This document shows positions 37,259 to 47,474 of a stretch of DNA of 64,000 nucleotides, piece by piece. How positions within the stretch are numbered: the stretch's first letter is position 1; every line of letters begins with the position of its first letter. Location of the stretch: positions 120,075-184,074 of the forward strand of contig NZ_FUXG01000005.1 in the NCBI RefSeq assembly GCF_900167095.1, written 5' to 3'. Under the pieces are notes generated by a model that saw only the letters and a list, made by a program, of their open reading frames with translations, did not search any database and was not told the DNA's origin. Made by a program: the position numbers and the translations under genes. The stretch comes from Oceanospirillum multiglobuliferum. GTDB lineage: Bacteria; Pseudomonadota; Gammaproteobacteria; Pseudomonadales; Halomonadaceae.

Positions 37259-37993
37259 ATGCTTAAAGAAACTTTCAGCAGCATCGATAACTTCACGCTG
37301 TATGACTTAATCCAAAACCGTCGTTTTGGTGTTGAGTATCAGCCGATTATTGAGATGAAAAGTGGAGAGATTGCCGCATGGGAGGGCTTGGCACGTTTTT
37401 ATGAAAGTAGTGGTGATGCCCTGCGTCCAGACTTAGTTTTTGAAGCGCTACATGCTGATGAGATGAGCCTGTTCAATATGGAATATCAGATGAAATGGCT
37501 ACAGCTCACCTCTGCGCCTGTGGGGGATAACTTATTCCTAAACATTGACCCTCACGCCTTTGCACTTTTTGGCGGCGATGAACGTAATCCTTTATTAGAG
37601 TTACTCAAAGGAAAATCACATCTTGTGGTCGAGATTATTGAAAACACAGATGCCAGTGATGCGCTATACAGCAGCGGCATGGGCAAAGCTTATCGGGATC
37701 ATGGCTTAAAAATTGCCCTTGATGACATCGGTGCGCCTAACAGCATGCTCTCTTTTGATGTTCTGCTCAGTGTTGACTACCTCAAGCTTGATCGCTCATG
37801 GATTAAAAACAAGCGTAAAGATAACCACGAGCACCTACTACATGCACTTTGTAACTTTGCACGAGCTAGTGGTAAAAAACTGATCTTGGAAGGGGTCGAA
37901 AACGAAGCCGATTTGCGCTTTGCTCAGCATTTGGGAGTGGATTATGTTCAAGGCTTTTTATATCGAGAATTATTCAGATTAGAGCGTCATTGA
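37259..37993 (+). CDS. Stand-alone EAL domain protein (c-di-GMP phosphodiesterase-like)
   Basis: A single EAL domain of 244 residues with no GGDEF, receiver or membrane part. Residues expected for metal and substrate binding can be traced: E in W-E-G-L-A-R (the EAL motif is E-G-L here), N in F-L-N-I-D-P, E in V-V-E-I-I-E-N, the D-D pair in A-L-D-D-I-G (F replaced by I), K in L-K-L-D-R, E in E-G-V-E-N and Q in Y-V-Q-G-F. So it could be active. It might equally act by protein contact, like degenerate EAL proteins. It is monocistronic. Confidence 0.85.
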   Translation: MLKETFSSIDNFTLYDLIQNRRFGVEYQPIIEMKSGEIAAWEGLARFYESSGDALRPDLVFEALHADEMSLFNMEYQMKWLQLTSAPVGDNLFLNIDPHAFALFGGDERNPLLELLKGKSHLVVEIIENTDASDALYSSGMGKAYRDHGLKIALDDIGAPNSMLSFDVLLSVDYLKLDRSWIKNKRKDNHEHLLHALCNFARASGKKLILEGVENEADLRFAQHLGVDYVQGFLYRELFRLERH

Positions 37994-38080
37994 GTACAGG
38001 TTTAACTGACAGAAGTTTATTGGGCAAAACATGCTACTAACATGCTTTGCCCTGCTGGAATGAAAGACCACGACAGTTTT

Positions 38081-38977
38081 TTAAATACTGATTAACACTA
38101 CCCCGCAAAACATTAAACCAACAGCCACACCACGTACTACAGACAAACGCTCTTGCAGCCAGATTATGCTGGCTAACACACCGATTGGAATACTGATTTG
38201 TCTGAACGCCACCACAAAACTCACTTCGTCAACCAATGCAAAGCTCGCCAATATCAGAAGATAAGTCAACATGATGAAAATACCTGCTGCAATGGCCCAG
38301 AGTGGTTTAGTTAACAGTAGGTAAGCCTGTTGGCGTTGCTTGCTTTGGCTTAATGCCCAAGGTGCTAACCATAATAAGCAGCTCATACCTTGTAATAACA
38401 CATAGGTCGCACCCGCTTCGTAAGCGGTCATTTGAGACGCTTGCGTTAAAGTTTGCACCGCAATCCCATCCACAATCGAATAACCTGTAGTGCCTAAAGC
38501 GGCTAACAAAACAAACAGCATGGTCGGTTGATAGTAGTATTGCCAACGCCAATCTCTAATATGGGTGAGTGGTGTTAATATCGCGCCTAGGATGATTAAA
38601 CTTAAAGCTAAAAAATGATAAAGCTGTAGATGACTTTGCTGAAAAATAAACCAATAAACCAACGGCACAAAAGCAACGGGCAGCGCTCTAGCGAGAGGGT
38701 AGCTCAGCGAGAGATCGCCTTTTTCATAAGCCCAAGCTAAGCCGCTGACATAAATGGCCTGAAAGAAACCAGACAGCAAAAGCCAAAGCCAAAATGGTTC
38801 AGATAATGCGGGTAAACGTTGCCAAACCCATAGCAACCACGGGGATAGGATCAGCACCCCAAATAGGGTGCTGAGCATGAAAAATGCTTGGCTAGGTGAT
38901 TGTTTTTTGCCAATTAAATTCCAGCCTGCATGTAAGCAGGCTGAAATAATCACCAGTATGATGGCCTCAAAACTCAA
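38081..38977 (-). CDS. EamA/DMT family transporter in the AEP cluster
   Basis: Inner-membrane protein of 298 residues with ten helices arranged as two EamA repeats, the drug/metabolite transporter fold. Its first codons overlap the phnX stop by 4 bases (ATGA), so it is translated with phnX. A role in moving an AEP-related compound or a degradation product is inferred only from this coupling; DMT substrates cannot be read from sequence. It is the last gene of the phnW-phnX unit. Confidence 0.85.
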   Translation of the reverse strand: MSFEAIILVIISACLHAGWNLIGKKQSPSQAFFMLSTLFGVLILSPWLLWVWQRLPALSEPFWLWLLLSGFFQAIYVSGLAWAYEKGDLSLSYPLARALPVAFVPLVYWFIFQQSHLQLYHFLALSLIILGAILTPLTHIRDWRWQYYYQPTMLFVLLAALGTTGYSIVDGIAVQTLTQASQMTAYEAGATYVLLQGMSCLLWLAPWALSQSKQRQQAYLLLTKPLWAIAAGIFIMLTYLLILASFALVDEVSFVVAFRQISIPIGVLASIIWLQERLSVVRGVAVGLMFCGVVLISI

Positions 38978-39801
38978 GGCTGCTCACCTGCTTGTAGACG
39001 CAAGTTGATTGCTTCAATACAGGGCACAATATCGGCAATACTGTCCACGACATAGTGTGCGCCTGCCTGATAAAAGCGCTGATAAGCTTTCTGACGAAGA
39101 GTATTTTGTTCTGTTTCAGATAACCCTTGCCACTGTGAGAGTGGTAGGCCGACCTCGTTACCGCTGACGGCAACCCCAATAGTCCACATGCCTGCACTTA
39201 GGCCCTCTTCAATCCCTGTCAGGGTGTCGTCAATTTTGATGCAGGCAGAGACATCGCTTACGCCAAGTTCAATCGCATTTTTCAGTGCCATATGAGGGTA
39301 AGGGCGACCTTTAGGCACATCTGTTGCGCAAACATTGCTTTGCGGTTGATAACCTTGAGCCGCAGCATTGGCTACAAGCCCCTCAATCATACGGCTGGCA
39401 TAGCCTGTATTCGCACCAATGGCGATCGCTTGTTGCCTACACCAATCCAATGTTTCAAGTAAACCCGGAATGAGGGCGCTGCATTCTGCTATGGCTGCAA
39501 TTTGTAGCGGAACGAAATCTTCATATAAACGATCAATGTCTTGCTCGCTTGGATACAGCCCATGAGCCTGCTTCCACGCGTCTCGTACACGGGGCATGGC
39601 GCAAAGCTGTCGAATATGTTCACGTTTTTCAGCCCCCATAGGTGCGCGTGCTTCTTCAATGCTAATTGGCACCTTATTTTGGGCAAATAGATTTTGAAAG
39701 GCATGAATAGGGGCCATAGAGCCAAAATCAACAGTGGTGCCTGCCCAATCCATAATGATGGCTTGTACGGGGCCGATATAACGACGGGTAAAATGATACA
39801 T
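38974..39801 (-). CDS. phnX: Phosphonoacetaldehyde hydrolase
   Basis: HAD-superfamily enzyme splitting phosphonoacetaldehyde into acetaldehyde and phosphate, the second step of the PhnWX pathway. The 275 residues show the nucleophile Asp in M-D-W-A-G-T-T-V-D (about 18), the Schiff-base Lys in M-G-A-E-K-R-E-H-I (about 59), and motif III K-I-D-D-T. AGGAGT lies just before the ATG. It is 38 bases after phnW on the same strand. Confidence 0.97.
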   Translation of the reverse strand: MYHFTRRYIGPVQAIIMDWAGTTVDFGSMAPIHAFQNLFAQNKVPISIEEARAPMGAEKREHIRQLCAMPRVRDAWKQAHGLYPSEQDIDRLYEDFVPLQIAAIAECSALIPGLLETLDWCRQQAIAIGANTGYASRMIEGLVANAAAQGYQPQSNVCATDVPKGRPYPHMALKNAIELGVSDVSACIKIDDTLTGIEEGLSAGMWTIGVAVSGNEVGLPLSQWQGLSETEQNTLRQKAYQRFYQAGAHYVVDSIADIVPCIEAINLRLQAGEQP

Positions 39802-39839
39802 ACTGACTCCTAAAAAATTACACTGAGCAAATAAAACAA

Positions 39840-40988
39840 TTACGCAGTTACAGCGTTGTGTTCTGGCAGTTCGGCATAGCCGCTTTCGATCTGCATCTCA
39901 TCTAATACCGCCGAAATGGCAACTAAAACTTGATCAATCTGTTGGTCATAAAGCTGGCCAATACAACCCAATCGGAAGCTATCAACCACTGTCAGCTTTC
40001 CTGGATAAATGACAAAACCATGAGCTTTAATACGGTTGTAGAAATCATCAAAGTTAAAATTAGGATGCTGAGGAGATAAGAAAGTCACGATAATAGGCGA
40101 CAGCCATTGCTCATTAAGCAGTGTGCTGAAGCCCATTTGTTTCATACCCGCCACCAAGCGCTGTTGATTGCGTTGATAGCGTGCTAAGCGCCCAGCAACA
40201 CCCCCTTCTGCTTGATGCTCTGCCAATGCTTGCAAAAAGGCCGCAACCACATGTGTTGGCGGCGTAAAACGCCACTGGCCAGTTTTCTCTAAATATTGCC
40301 ATTGGTCATACAGGTCCAAACTCAAAGAGTGTGCTTGACCTGCACACTGAATCAGTATGTCACGGCGCACTAAGCTGAAACCGAAGCCGGGAACACCTTC
40401 AAAACATTTGTTGGCAGATGAGATTAGCGCAGCAAAAGGCAGAGTTTGTGCGTCAACTGGGATCGCACCAAAAGCGCTCATAGAATCAATAATTAAAAGA
40501 CGGCCTTGGCGCGCCACAACCTCAGCAATCTCTGATACGGGATTTAGAATACCTGAGCTGGTTTCACAGTGAATGAGGGTGACATGCGTAATATCTGGAT
40601 CAGCTTGTAAAAGCGCTTCAACCTCATCTGGCATCGGTGGCAGGTAATCACCCTTATCGAGTACAACATGCTCACGTTTGAGATAAGCCAAGGTTTTCGC
40701 AATACGCTGCCCATACGCCCCATTCATCAGCACAAGCACTTTGCCTGTCTGAGGAATCAACGTACCCAATGTGGCTTCTACGGCAAAGGTGCCACTACCT
40801 TGAATTGGAATACACACATGGGTCTCTCTGGCATTGGCTACAGTCAGTAGCTGCTGGCAGAGTTGATCTGTCATTGCACGAAAGTCGGCATCCCATGAGC
40901 CCCAATCACGTAACATGGCCGATTTTACGGTTTGAGTTGTGGTAATTGGTCCCGGTGTCAATAAATAAGGAGGTTGTGCGTGTGTCAT
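39840..40988 (-). CDS. phnW: 2-aminoethylphosphonate:pyruvate transaminase
   Basis: PLP enzyme converting AEP and pyruvate to phosphonoacetaldehyde and alanine. The 382 residues contain L-L-T-P-G-P near the start, [18 protein letters not shown] (PLP Asp) and the Schiff-base Lys in [20 protein letters not shown] precedes the ATG. A palindrome shared by three promoters of the cluster lies 18 bases upstream of the start. Confidence 0.97.
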   Translation of the reverse strand: MTHAQPPYLLTPGPITTTQTVKSAMLRDWGSWDADFRAMTDQLCQQLLTVANARETHVCIPIQGSGTFAVEATLGTLIPQTGKVLVLMNGAYGQRIAKTLAYLKREHVVLDKGDYLPPMPDEVEALLQADPDITHVTLIHCETSSGILNPVSEIAEVVARQGRLLIIDSMSAFGAIPVDAQTLPFAALISSANKCFEGVPGFGFSLVRRDILIQCAGQAHSLSLDLYDQWQYLEKTGQWRFTPPTHVVAAFLQALAEHQAEGGVAGRLARYQRNQQRLVAGMKQMGFSTLLNEQWLSPIIVTFLSPQHPNFNFDDFYNRIKAHGFVIYPGKLTVVDSFRLGCIGQLYDQQIDQVLVAISAVLDEMQIESGYAELPEHNAVTA

Positions 40989-41005
40989 TAGATTAGTCCT
41001 TGTAT

Positions 41006-41017
41006 TGGTATAGACCA
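41006..41017. promoter_or_regulatory. PhnR-like operator upstream of phnW
   Basis: TGGTATAGACCA, one mismatch from a perfect palindrome, lies 18 bases before the phnW start. Near-identical copies stand before the binding-protein and FAD-oxidoreductase genes. Confidence 0.75.
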
Positions 41018-41087
41018 GATTTAAACTTTCAAATCAGTCCAACTAAATTAAAGTTATGGTTTTTAGATTAAAGATTTATGCCGAGCG

Positions 41088-42779
41088 TTAACGACTACGC
41101 CAACCTTGAGTCACAACCAGCAGTTTTTGAGATAGCAGCCAGTGCAGCCCTTTTATCAATAGGCAGGTGGCTAAGATCAGCACTGCCATTGCTGCCGCAG
41201 GTGCGGTATTGCCCGCCTCATCTAGGTTCATCACAGTAATAGAGGCCAACATACTGTCGCTAGAGTAAAGAAACACCACTGCCGATACTGTGGTCATCGC
41301 ATTCACAAATAGATAGACCGATATTTCCAGCACCGTTGGTAAAGACACTGGTAGGGTTACGCGCCAGAAAGTGATATAGAACGGAATCTTTAACGAGGCT
41401 GAAACCGATTCAAACTCAGCATCAAGCTGCTTAAGTGCGGTAATAGATGTTAAGTGACAAACCGTGTAAAAATGCACCACAGAGTTCAACACCAAAATAG
41501 CCATAGTGGCGTAAATAAAATGAAATGGGTTATCAGCGGCATTAAAGAAAAAGATATATGACAGACCTAGCACCATTCCCGGTACTGCCATCGGAATCAT
41601 CGCCATCAAATGCAGCAGGTTACGTACAGATTCAAAGGCACGCCCCTTCTCGACCAGGTAGGCGTTAAAGAAGATGACACCTGTGCCAATTAAGGCCGTC
41701 CAAGCGGCTAGTTTTAAAGAGTTAAAATAAGCCTCCCAACTGGCACCTACCGCTTCAAAGTCGAAGTGATTAAAGGTTAGCGTCATGTTGTACGGCCAAA
41801 AACTGACAAAGGCTGCGTAAATTGCCATCGCGGTGATCAGTAAAATAGCCAATACCACCGTACAGCAGAACACAAAAAATAGACGATCTTTCAATGGATT
41901 GGCTTCAGGTACAAAGCTCACCGCACGGGCAGACTGCATCGACACTTGTTTTTTCTGCACTAAACGATCTGCCGCAAAAGATAGCAGTGCAGGTAGTAAC
42001 AATATGACCGAAACCACCGCTCCCATTTGGAAATTTTGTTGCCCTACAACCTGCTTATAAATATCGGTTGCCAGTACATTAAAGTCACCGCCAATCACTT
42101 TGGGTACGCCAAAATCGGTAATCACCAGTGTAAAGGCAACAAAGCTGGCACTGATCAATCCATACTTGGCATTAGGTAGTGTTACGGTGAAGAAAGTACG
42201 CAGGGGGGAGGCTTTCATCACCTTTGCCGCCTCATAAAGACGAGCATCAGCATTAGACAGCGCAGTAATCAACATCATCAAAACATGAGGGAAAACCCAA
42301 AAACACATGCCCATGACAATGCCGATTTCACCGTAAATAGAGCCCCCCATTAACACGGGTTTCAAAACGCCTTGGTTGCCGAAAAGATAGATCAAGCTGA
42401 TAGCAGGCAACAACGAGGGCGCAAAAAGAGGCAGTAAGGTGAGTGCCCGCAAACTCTTCTTACCCGGCATACAGGTGCGAGTGAGACCATAAGCAAATAG
42501 AAAGGCCAGCACTATCACAATAAGCGTTGATATTAGCGCGACCTGTAACGAGTTACTGATAGAGTCAAACAAAACAGGGTTGCCAAAATACTGAGCAAAG
42601 TTATCCAGTCCAACAAATGCACCATGACGATCTTGCAGGCTTTTTATGAACATACTGCCTAGAGGCAAAATCAAGCTCACCGCTAGAAATACCAGTGCTA
42701 GTACAATGACTAATCGTTGTATCAGATCCTGAGGACTTAGCCTTGCTGAAGTGGCTTTAGGTTGTGCTGCCAATATCAT
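41088..42779 (-). CDS. AEP ABC transporter permease (two fused permease halves)
   Basis: Inner-membrane permease of 563 residues with about twelve helices. Two binding-protein-dependent transport domains are fused, each with the EAA-type cytoplasmic loop ([14 protein letters not shown] in the first; a matching loop near residue 485 in the second). This fused form is the usual permease of the putative AEP transporter that accompanies PhnW. The gene overlaps the ATPase gene by 4 bases and lies in the same unit as the binding protein. Confidence 0.92.
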   Translation of the reverse strand: MILAAQPKATSARLSPQDLIQRLVIVLALVFLAVSLILPLGSMFIKSLQDRHGAFVGLDNFAQYFGNPVLFDSISNSLQVALISTLIVIVLAFLFAYGLTRTCMPGKKSLRALTLLPLFAPSLLPAISLIYLFGNQGVLKPVLMGGSIYGEIGIVMGMCFWVFPHVLMMLITALSNADARLYEAAKVMKASPLRTFFTVTLPNAKYGLISASFVAFTLVITDFGVPKVIGGDFNVLATDIYKQVVGQQNFQMGAVVSVILLLPALLSFAADRLVQKKQVSMQSARAVSFVPEANPLKDRLFFVFCCTVVLAILLITAMAIYAAFVSFWPYNMTLTFNHFDFEAVGASWEAYFNSLKLAAWTALIGTGVIFFNAYLVEKGRAFESVRNLLHLMAMIPMAVPGMVLGLSYIFFFNAADNPFHFIYATMAILVLNSVVHFYTVCHLTSITALKQLDAEFESVSASLKIPFYITFWRVTLPVSLPTVLEISVYLFVNAMTTVSAVVFLYSSDSMLASITVMNLDEAGNTAPAAAMAVLILATCLLIKGLHWLLSQKLLVVTQGWRSR

Positions 42780-44047
42780 GCTGCAACCTCAACACTTTGC
42801 GGCTGTTTAAAAGGCGTGCTGTCATTGCGCTCATACACTTGTATTTGATCAACAGGCACTTTGATGGTTAGGCGATGGCCTACAGTCAAACAGTCCAAAT
42901 TGGCCTGTTGAACGGCAATGTCTACATGGATAGGTTGTTGCACTAACTCGGCATGGTTGGTGTGCAGTGCGATCTTCAGTCGGAAAAAGCTGCCCATAAA
43001 CTCACTTTGTAACACTTGACCTTGGAAGTAATGTGCTTGGGCGTTACTGTGAGGCTTGAGAGCACTCTTAGGGGCTGCTGATTCATGATCAAGGTCAGTC
43101 TGAGCATGATTAAATGGTACTAACTCCGCCACTTCTGGGCGAAAGGCCAGCCAAGCCTTAGATTTTTGTGGTTTCTGTACCGGCCCATGATTCAATTCAA
43201 AGCCCAAGGTTTGATGGGCAGTGTTGTGATGCAGCTTGTAGTGCACCAGTTCAGATCCCATGCGCACTTGTTTGCTGTTTAAGTAATGGCAAGGCAGCAG
43301 GTTCATCGTACCGACAAAATTTGCCACAAAGGCGCTATTGGGACGCTGATAGATCTCTTCAGGGGTGCCCACTTGCTCGATAATGCCGTGATTCATCACC
43401 ACAATTCGATCAGCCATTGTCAGCGCTTCTTCCTGATCGTGGGTCACCATAATGGTGGTAATACCCAGTTTTTGCTGCAAGCTGCGTATCTCTTGACGCA
43501 GGTGTAAACGCACTCGGGCGTCCAACGCTGATAGCGGCTCATCCAGCAATAATAAACTCGGCTCAGTGGCTAAAGCCCTTGCTAATGCAATACGTTGTTG
43601 CTGGCCACCTGAGAGTTGCGAAGGGTATTTTTCCCCCACATCAGGCAAGCCAATGGTATGTAGTAACTCACGCACTTTTTTCTGAATTTGGTTTTTATCC
43701 AGCTTTAAACTACGTAAACCATAGGCGATATTGTTAGCTACGGTCAGGTTTGGAAATAGCGCATAAGATTGAAATACTATGCCAAAATCGCGCTGCTCAG
43801 GCGGGAGCAGAGAGACATCTCGGCCTCCTTGCCAAATTTGACCTTTGCTTTGAAGGTCTAAGCCTGCAATAGCGCGTAATAAGGTTGTTTTACCGCAGCC
43901 TGAAGGCCCTAGAAAACAGACAAACTCGCCCTCTTTGATCTCCAGTGACACCTCTTTCAGTGCAGCAAAGCCGCTGTAGTGTTTCCAGAGTTTTTTGATC
44001 TGTAGATAAGGGGGTGCGGATAGCGGTCGCTGAATCTGAGCCGTCAT
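42776..44047 (-). CDS. AEP ABC transporter ATP-binding protein
   Basis: Cytoplasmic ATPase of 423 residues. It has Walker [10 protein letters not shown] (about 53-61), a Q-loop, signature L-S-G-G-Q-Q-Q-R, Walker B L-L-L-L-D-E-P and a long C-terminal TOBE-like region (from about 240). The extra length compared with a 350-residue ATPase is in this region. AEP as substrate is inferred from the neighbours. GGAGA precedes the ATG, and the permease gene overlaps its stop codon. Confidence 0.93.
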   Translation of the reverse strand: MTAQIQRPLSAPPYLQIKKLWKHYSGFAALKEVSLEIKEGEFVCFLGPSGCGKTTLLRAIAGLDLQSKGQIWQGGRDVSLLPPEQRDFGIVFQSYALFPNLTVANNIAYGLRSLKLDKNQIQKKVRELLHTIGLPDVGEKYPSQLSGGQQQRIALARALATEPSLLLLDEPLSALDARVRLHLRQEIRSLQQKLGITTIMVTHDQEEALTMADRIVVMNHGIIEQVGTPEEIYQRPNSAFVANFVGTMNLLPCHYLNSKQVRMGSELVHYKLHHNTAHQTLGFELNHGPVQKPQKSKAWLAFRPEVAELVPFNHAQTDLDHESAAPKSALKPHSNAQAHYFQGQVLQSEFMGSFFRLKIALHTNHAELVQQPIHVDIAVQQANLDCLTVGHRLTIKVPVDQIQVYERNDSTPFKQPQSVEVAA

Positions 44048-44141
44048 ATCATTCTCCGTGTCATCAATTAAAAGCGTTTAACCTAGCTCCGCATCCGCCT
44101 GCATTAGCACAATAAAACAGATGGATGCGGATTAAGCTGGC

Positions 44142-45173
44142 TTACTTCGGATCGCTCTTGCCATCAAAACGAGTTTGCCATTCAGCCAAAATGGCGGTGC
44201 GATTCTGGGCAGCCCAATCGAAGCGGTTGTCGATCATTAATGTTTCTGGGTTCGCCGGATAATATTGAATTGGCTTAGCAACCCCCGGCATCGCAACAAC
44301 AGCAAAGTTTTTGTTGTACATTTCATTCGCGGCTTTAGACACTGCAAAGTCCATCAGCTTTTTCGCCGCTTCAAGGTTCTGCGTGCCCTTCACTATCGCA
44401 GCGGCCTCCATATCCCATCCTAAGCCTTCTTTAGGAAACACAACGTCCAAAGGCGCGCCTTTCTTCTTCAAACTTGCACCTTTATAGGCAAAAGAGATCC
44501 CAATAGGTGTTTCACCTGCCGCAGCTAATTTGCAGGGCTTGGAGCCTGAATGGGTATAGCGCGCAATGTTGTCATGCAGGCGGGTCATATAGTCCCAACC
44601 TTTTTGATCGCCAAACAGTTGCAACCAAGAGGAGACATCTAAAAAGCCCGTACCTGACGACGCTGGGTTTGGCATCACAATATGGCCTTTATAGATAGGC
44701 TTGGTCAGATCCTCCCAGCTGGTTGGCTTAGGTAACCCCAGCTTTTTCGCTTCAATAGTGTTAAAGCACAGCGCACCCATCCAAGCGTTCATACCCACCC
44801 ATGAAGGTTGGGCACTATTGTCGCGGAATTTAGGTGACAAATTTGTGACACCCTCAGGTGCATAAGTTTCTAACATCTGCTCGTCTTTAAGGATCAGCAG
44901 GCTAGTAGCTGCTAAGCCCCAGACTGCATCCGCTTGTGGGTTAGCTTTTTCAGCTAACAATTTTGCGGTCACAATTCCTGTAGAATCACGCACCCATTTG
45001 ATGTGGATTTCTGGATAAGCTTTATTAAACTCACGGGCGTACTCTGCGAGCTGTTCGGTCTCTAGTGCGGTGTACACTTTGAGCTCGGTCTGGGCATGTG
45101 CCGCAATGCTAGACAGTGCCAAGCTGCTGGCTAGGCTGACAAGAGCTGTTTTGATCGAAGTTGTTAAGCGCAT
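44142..45173 (-). CDS. AEP ABC transporter periplasmic binding protein
   Basis: Type 2 periplasmic binding protein of 343 residues with a signal peptide (A-L-V-S-L-A-S-S-L-A-L core, cleavage after A-H-A). The mature start, Q-T-E-L-K-V-Y-T-A-L-E, and N-P-Q-A-D-A-V-W-G-L-A match the iron/phosphonate-type family linked to AEP uptake. The start at 45173 is preferred to 45182, because AGGA is 9 bases before it but overlaps the other. The operator-like palindrome is 20 bases upstream of the start. Confidence 0.92.
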   Translation of the reverse strand: MRLTTSIKTALVSLASSLALSSIAAHAQTELKVYTALETEQLAEYAREFNKAYPEIHIKWVRDSTGIVTAKLLAEKANPQADAVWGLAATSLLILKDEQMLETYAPEGVTNLSPKFRDNSAQPSWVGMNAWMGALCFNTIEAKKLGLPKPTSWEDLTKPIYKGHIVMPNPASSGTGFLDVSSWLQLFGDQKGWDYMTRLHDNIARYTHSGSKPCKLAAAGETPIGISFAYKGASLKKKGAPLDVVFPKEGLGWDMEAAAIVKGTQNLEAAKKLMDFAVSKAANEMYNKNFAVVAMPGVAKPIQYYPANPETLMIDNRFDWAAQNRTAILAEWQTRFDGKSDPK

Positions 45174-45193
45174 AATGAACATTCCTACTTATT

Positions 45194-45205
45194 TGGTATA
45201 TACCA
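45194..45205. promoter_or_regulatory. PhnR-like operator upstream of the binding-protein gene
   Basis: TGGTATATACCA is a perfect 12-bp palindrome and the best copy of the three in the cluster. It lies 20 bases before the chosen start. Confidence 0.8.
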
Positions 45206-45265
45206 GAAATTAACAGCCAATTGTTTCAAATATGTGATGAAAAAATGAATTTTTATCACAAGAGG

Positions 45266-46504
45266 TTAACCGCTTCTCTTTTGGCAACGGGCTAACGCGC
45301 ATCGGCGCTGAAACTGGTCATCATAAGGGTCAATCTGACCAAAACGATGGGGCTGCAAGGCGGATAGATCGGTGAATGTCTGCTTACCTTGAATCAATTC
45401 TGCGATTAATCGTCCCAAGCCACCGGATAGACCGATACCTGCACCAGAGCAGCCTGTCATCACTAAAAATCCCTTAATCAAAGGTGTTCCGCTGTCGGCT
45501 TGGAAATAACCTAATAAAGGCAAACCGTCAGGGGTATAGCTTGAAATGCCTGAGATATAGTGTTCAATCTTGGCATCGTTCAACTCTGGAAAAAATGGCA
45601 GCAAACTTTCATAGCCTGCTTCAAGGGCTTGCCAGCCCTGTTCATCTTGCCCAAAGCTGAAGCCGTCAAGTTGATTGGGTAGCTGATTAGGCGAGCAATA
45701 CACAGGCGTTTCATCCCGTAAGCCAAAAAGTAAGCCGCCTACCTCTGGTCGAGCGTAAGCTTTGGCTTGAGGCAAAATCACCATTGGTGAACCCATTGGC
45801 ACAGTTTGACGTTGGTCGGTGATCCAGTAATGGCTGCGTACGGAGGCCATTGCCAGATTTACCCCGACTTGCTTAGCTAAAGCTGTTGCCCAAGGCCCTG
45901 CGGCATCGACAACATAGTCGGCGTATAAGCGCTCACCACTGACCAGTTCTACACCTGTCACCCTATCACCCTGCTGTAGCAACTGCTTAACGCGCTGATT
46001 TTGGCGAATGCGGCAGCCTTGCAAACGTGCGACCTGCCCGTAAGCCGTCGCTAACTGATAAGGGTCAATAAACCCATCTTCTGGTAGATACAGCGCCTTA
46101 GCGTCAGTAGGCAAAGCTAGCCAAGGTGCTTTTTGTTGAGCGTCAAATACTGATAGCCATTCTGTTTTAAGTTTTTGCTGCTTGGCTGTTGCTGCGGTTT
46201 GTTCCAGCTGAGCAAGCGACGCAGCATCACTGCCGATATGCAAACTTCCCACCTGACGATAAGGTAAGGGCTGGCCTAGTTTTTCACCAAGGGCTTGAAT
46301 GGTATTAAAAGTTTCGCGTACTAGATCGGCCAAAACAGGTTGCTGACGAGCGCGGGTTAAAAGTGCTGCGGCATAACTTGTTGTCGCAGAGGCCAATGTA
46401 TTGGCCTCCAATAAAGTGACGTCTAAATGAGGGTGTTGGCTGAGTGCATAAGCGGCTGAGCAGCCCAAAACTCCACCACCAATGATAATGACGCGCTGAG
46501 CCAT
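45266..46504 (-). CDS. DadA/glycine-oxidase-like FAD oxidoreductase in the AEP cluster
   Basis: FAD-dependent amine oxidase of the DAO fold, 412 residues. N-terminal dinucleotide loop V-I-I-I-G-G-G-V-L-G-C-S-A-A, a central Y-V-V-D-A-A-G-P-W-A, and the C-terminal G-C-S-G-A-G-I-G-L-S-G-G-L-G-R. Such enzymes in phosphonate clusters are proposed to oxidise AEP or N-methylated AEP to phosphonoacetaldehyde, feeding PhnX; that role is inferred here. The start at 46504 is preferred over 46552, because it begins M-A-Q-R-V-I-I-I-G-G-G and the operator lies between the two. Confidence 0.85.
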   Translation of the reverse strand: MAQRVIIIGGGVLGCSAAYALSQHPHLDVTLLEANTLASATTSYAAALLTRARQQPVLADLVRETFNTIQALGEKLGQPLPYRQVGSLHIGSDAASLAQLEQTAATAKQQKLKTEWLSVFDAQQKAPWLALPTDAKALYLPEDGFIDPYQLATAYGQVARLQGCRIRQNQRVKQLLQQGDRVTGVELVSGERLYADYVVDAAGPWATALAKQVGVNLAMASVRSHYWITDQRQTVPMGSPMVILPQAKAYARPEVGGLLFGLRDETPVYCSPNQLPNQLDGFSFGQDEQGWQALEAGYESLLPFFPELNDAKIEHYISGISSYTPDGLPLLGYFQADSGTPLIKGFLVMTGCSGAGIGLSGGLGRLIAELIQGKQTFTDLSALQPHRFGQIDPYDDQFQRRCALARCQKRSG

Positions 46505-46525
46505 AATATTGATCTCTTTATTATC

Positions 46526-46537
46526 TGGTATACACCA
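46526..46537. promoter_or_regulatory. PhnR-like operator upstream of the FAD oxidoreductase gene
   Basis: TGGTATACACCA, one mismatch from a palindrome, 22 bases before the start. It is the third copy of the motif in the cluster. Confidence 0.75.
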
Positions 46538-46621
46538 TATAATAAAGTGCATCTATTTCATTTTGATGACGATAAAAAGACAGTGAGCACCCTTTGATGA
46601 TAGGTATAACTAAGGTCGAAC

Positions 46622-47350
46622 CTAAGGCTTAGGAGGTTTTACACTGACCACTACTTTAAGTGCGTTGTGCAACCAAAACTCTTCATCCAGCTCTAGAAAC
46701 TCACCTTGTTGATCATGACAGATACGGCGCATATACAAGCTGGCACAGCCTGTGTTGACATTCAACTGTTGGGCAATGGCCGCGTCTAATGTTTGTGGGT
46801 ACATCTCGATGTAGCGTTCGGCAGGCTCTAATTGATAGTGTTGGCGTAGCAGCTCCCAGAGCGACTGATTTAAAGAGTGGCTGAGTAATCCGGCGCAGTG
46901 TTTAGGGTTAACAAATATTTTCTCGACTAAGCAGGGGCGGTCGTTGATATAGCGTCGTCTGAGAATCTCATAAACAGGGGTGCCCTCTGCTAGTCCCGTT
47001 AGTTGAGATAGCCATTGTGGCGCTTCTACTAATTGCTTGCTTAGGGTTTCAGTGCGTGCATGAAAGCCTTGGTCTTCGACATAACGCACAAAGCCGATGT
47101 CTCGGCTAGGGTCGTAATCAATGCGTTTAGGTGCAACAAACCAACCTCTACGGTTGGCGCGAAAAATTAAGCCTTCAGCCTCAAGCTGAACCAATGCTTG
47201 CCGAACTGTAACTCGCGTAATGTCAAACTGCTCTGAAAGCTGACGCTCTGCTGGAAGTTTATCGTTGGCAAGCCAAATTCCAGAGTGAATTTTATCGGCT
47301 AATTGATCTCTAACTTTCAAATAAACTGCACGTTTTTCAACCGCTTTCAT
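46622..47350 (-). CDS. phnR: GntR-family regulator of AEP genes (PhnR-like)
   Basis: A 242-residue GntR/HutC regulator: N-terminal winged helix (about 10-75, with F-D-I-T-R-V-T-V-R-Q-A-L-V-Q-L-E) and a C-terminal UTRA effector domain (about 95-235). It lies at the upstream end of the AEP genes and is the natural ligand for the three TGGTATA-N-ACCA palindromes; the effector is presumably AEP or phosphonoacetaldehyde. ATG 47350 is used, since the longer frame begins with TTG one codon before. No copy of the palindrome is seen before its own gene. Confidence 0.88.
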   Translation of the reverse strand: MKAVEKRAVYLKVRDQLADKIHSGIWLANDKLPAERQLSEQFDITRVTVRQALVQLEAEGLIFRANRRGWFVAPKRIDYDPSRDIGFVRYVEDQGFHARTETLSKQLVEAPQWLSQLTGLAEGTPVYEILRRRYINDRPCLVEKIFVNPKHCAGLLSHSLNQSLWELLRQHYQLEPAERYIEMYPQTLDAAIAQQLNVNTGCASLYMRRICHDQQGEFLELDEEFWLHNALKVVVSVKPPKP

Positions 47351-47474
47351 CAAGGCTTAAATTCCGAGGTATTAATGGGGCTAAAGAGTTAATATTTGTG
47401 ACTTAATCTATTGCAATATCATGACACCCAGATGACCTTGCCGCAAAACCGTTTAATTGAGATTGACTTATAAC

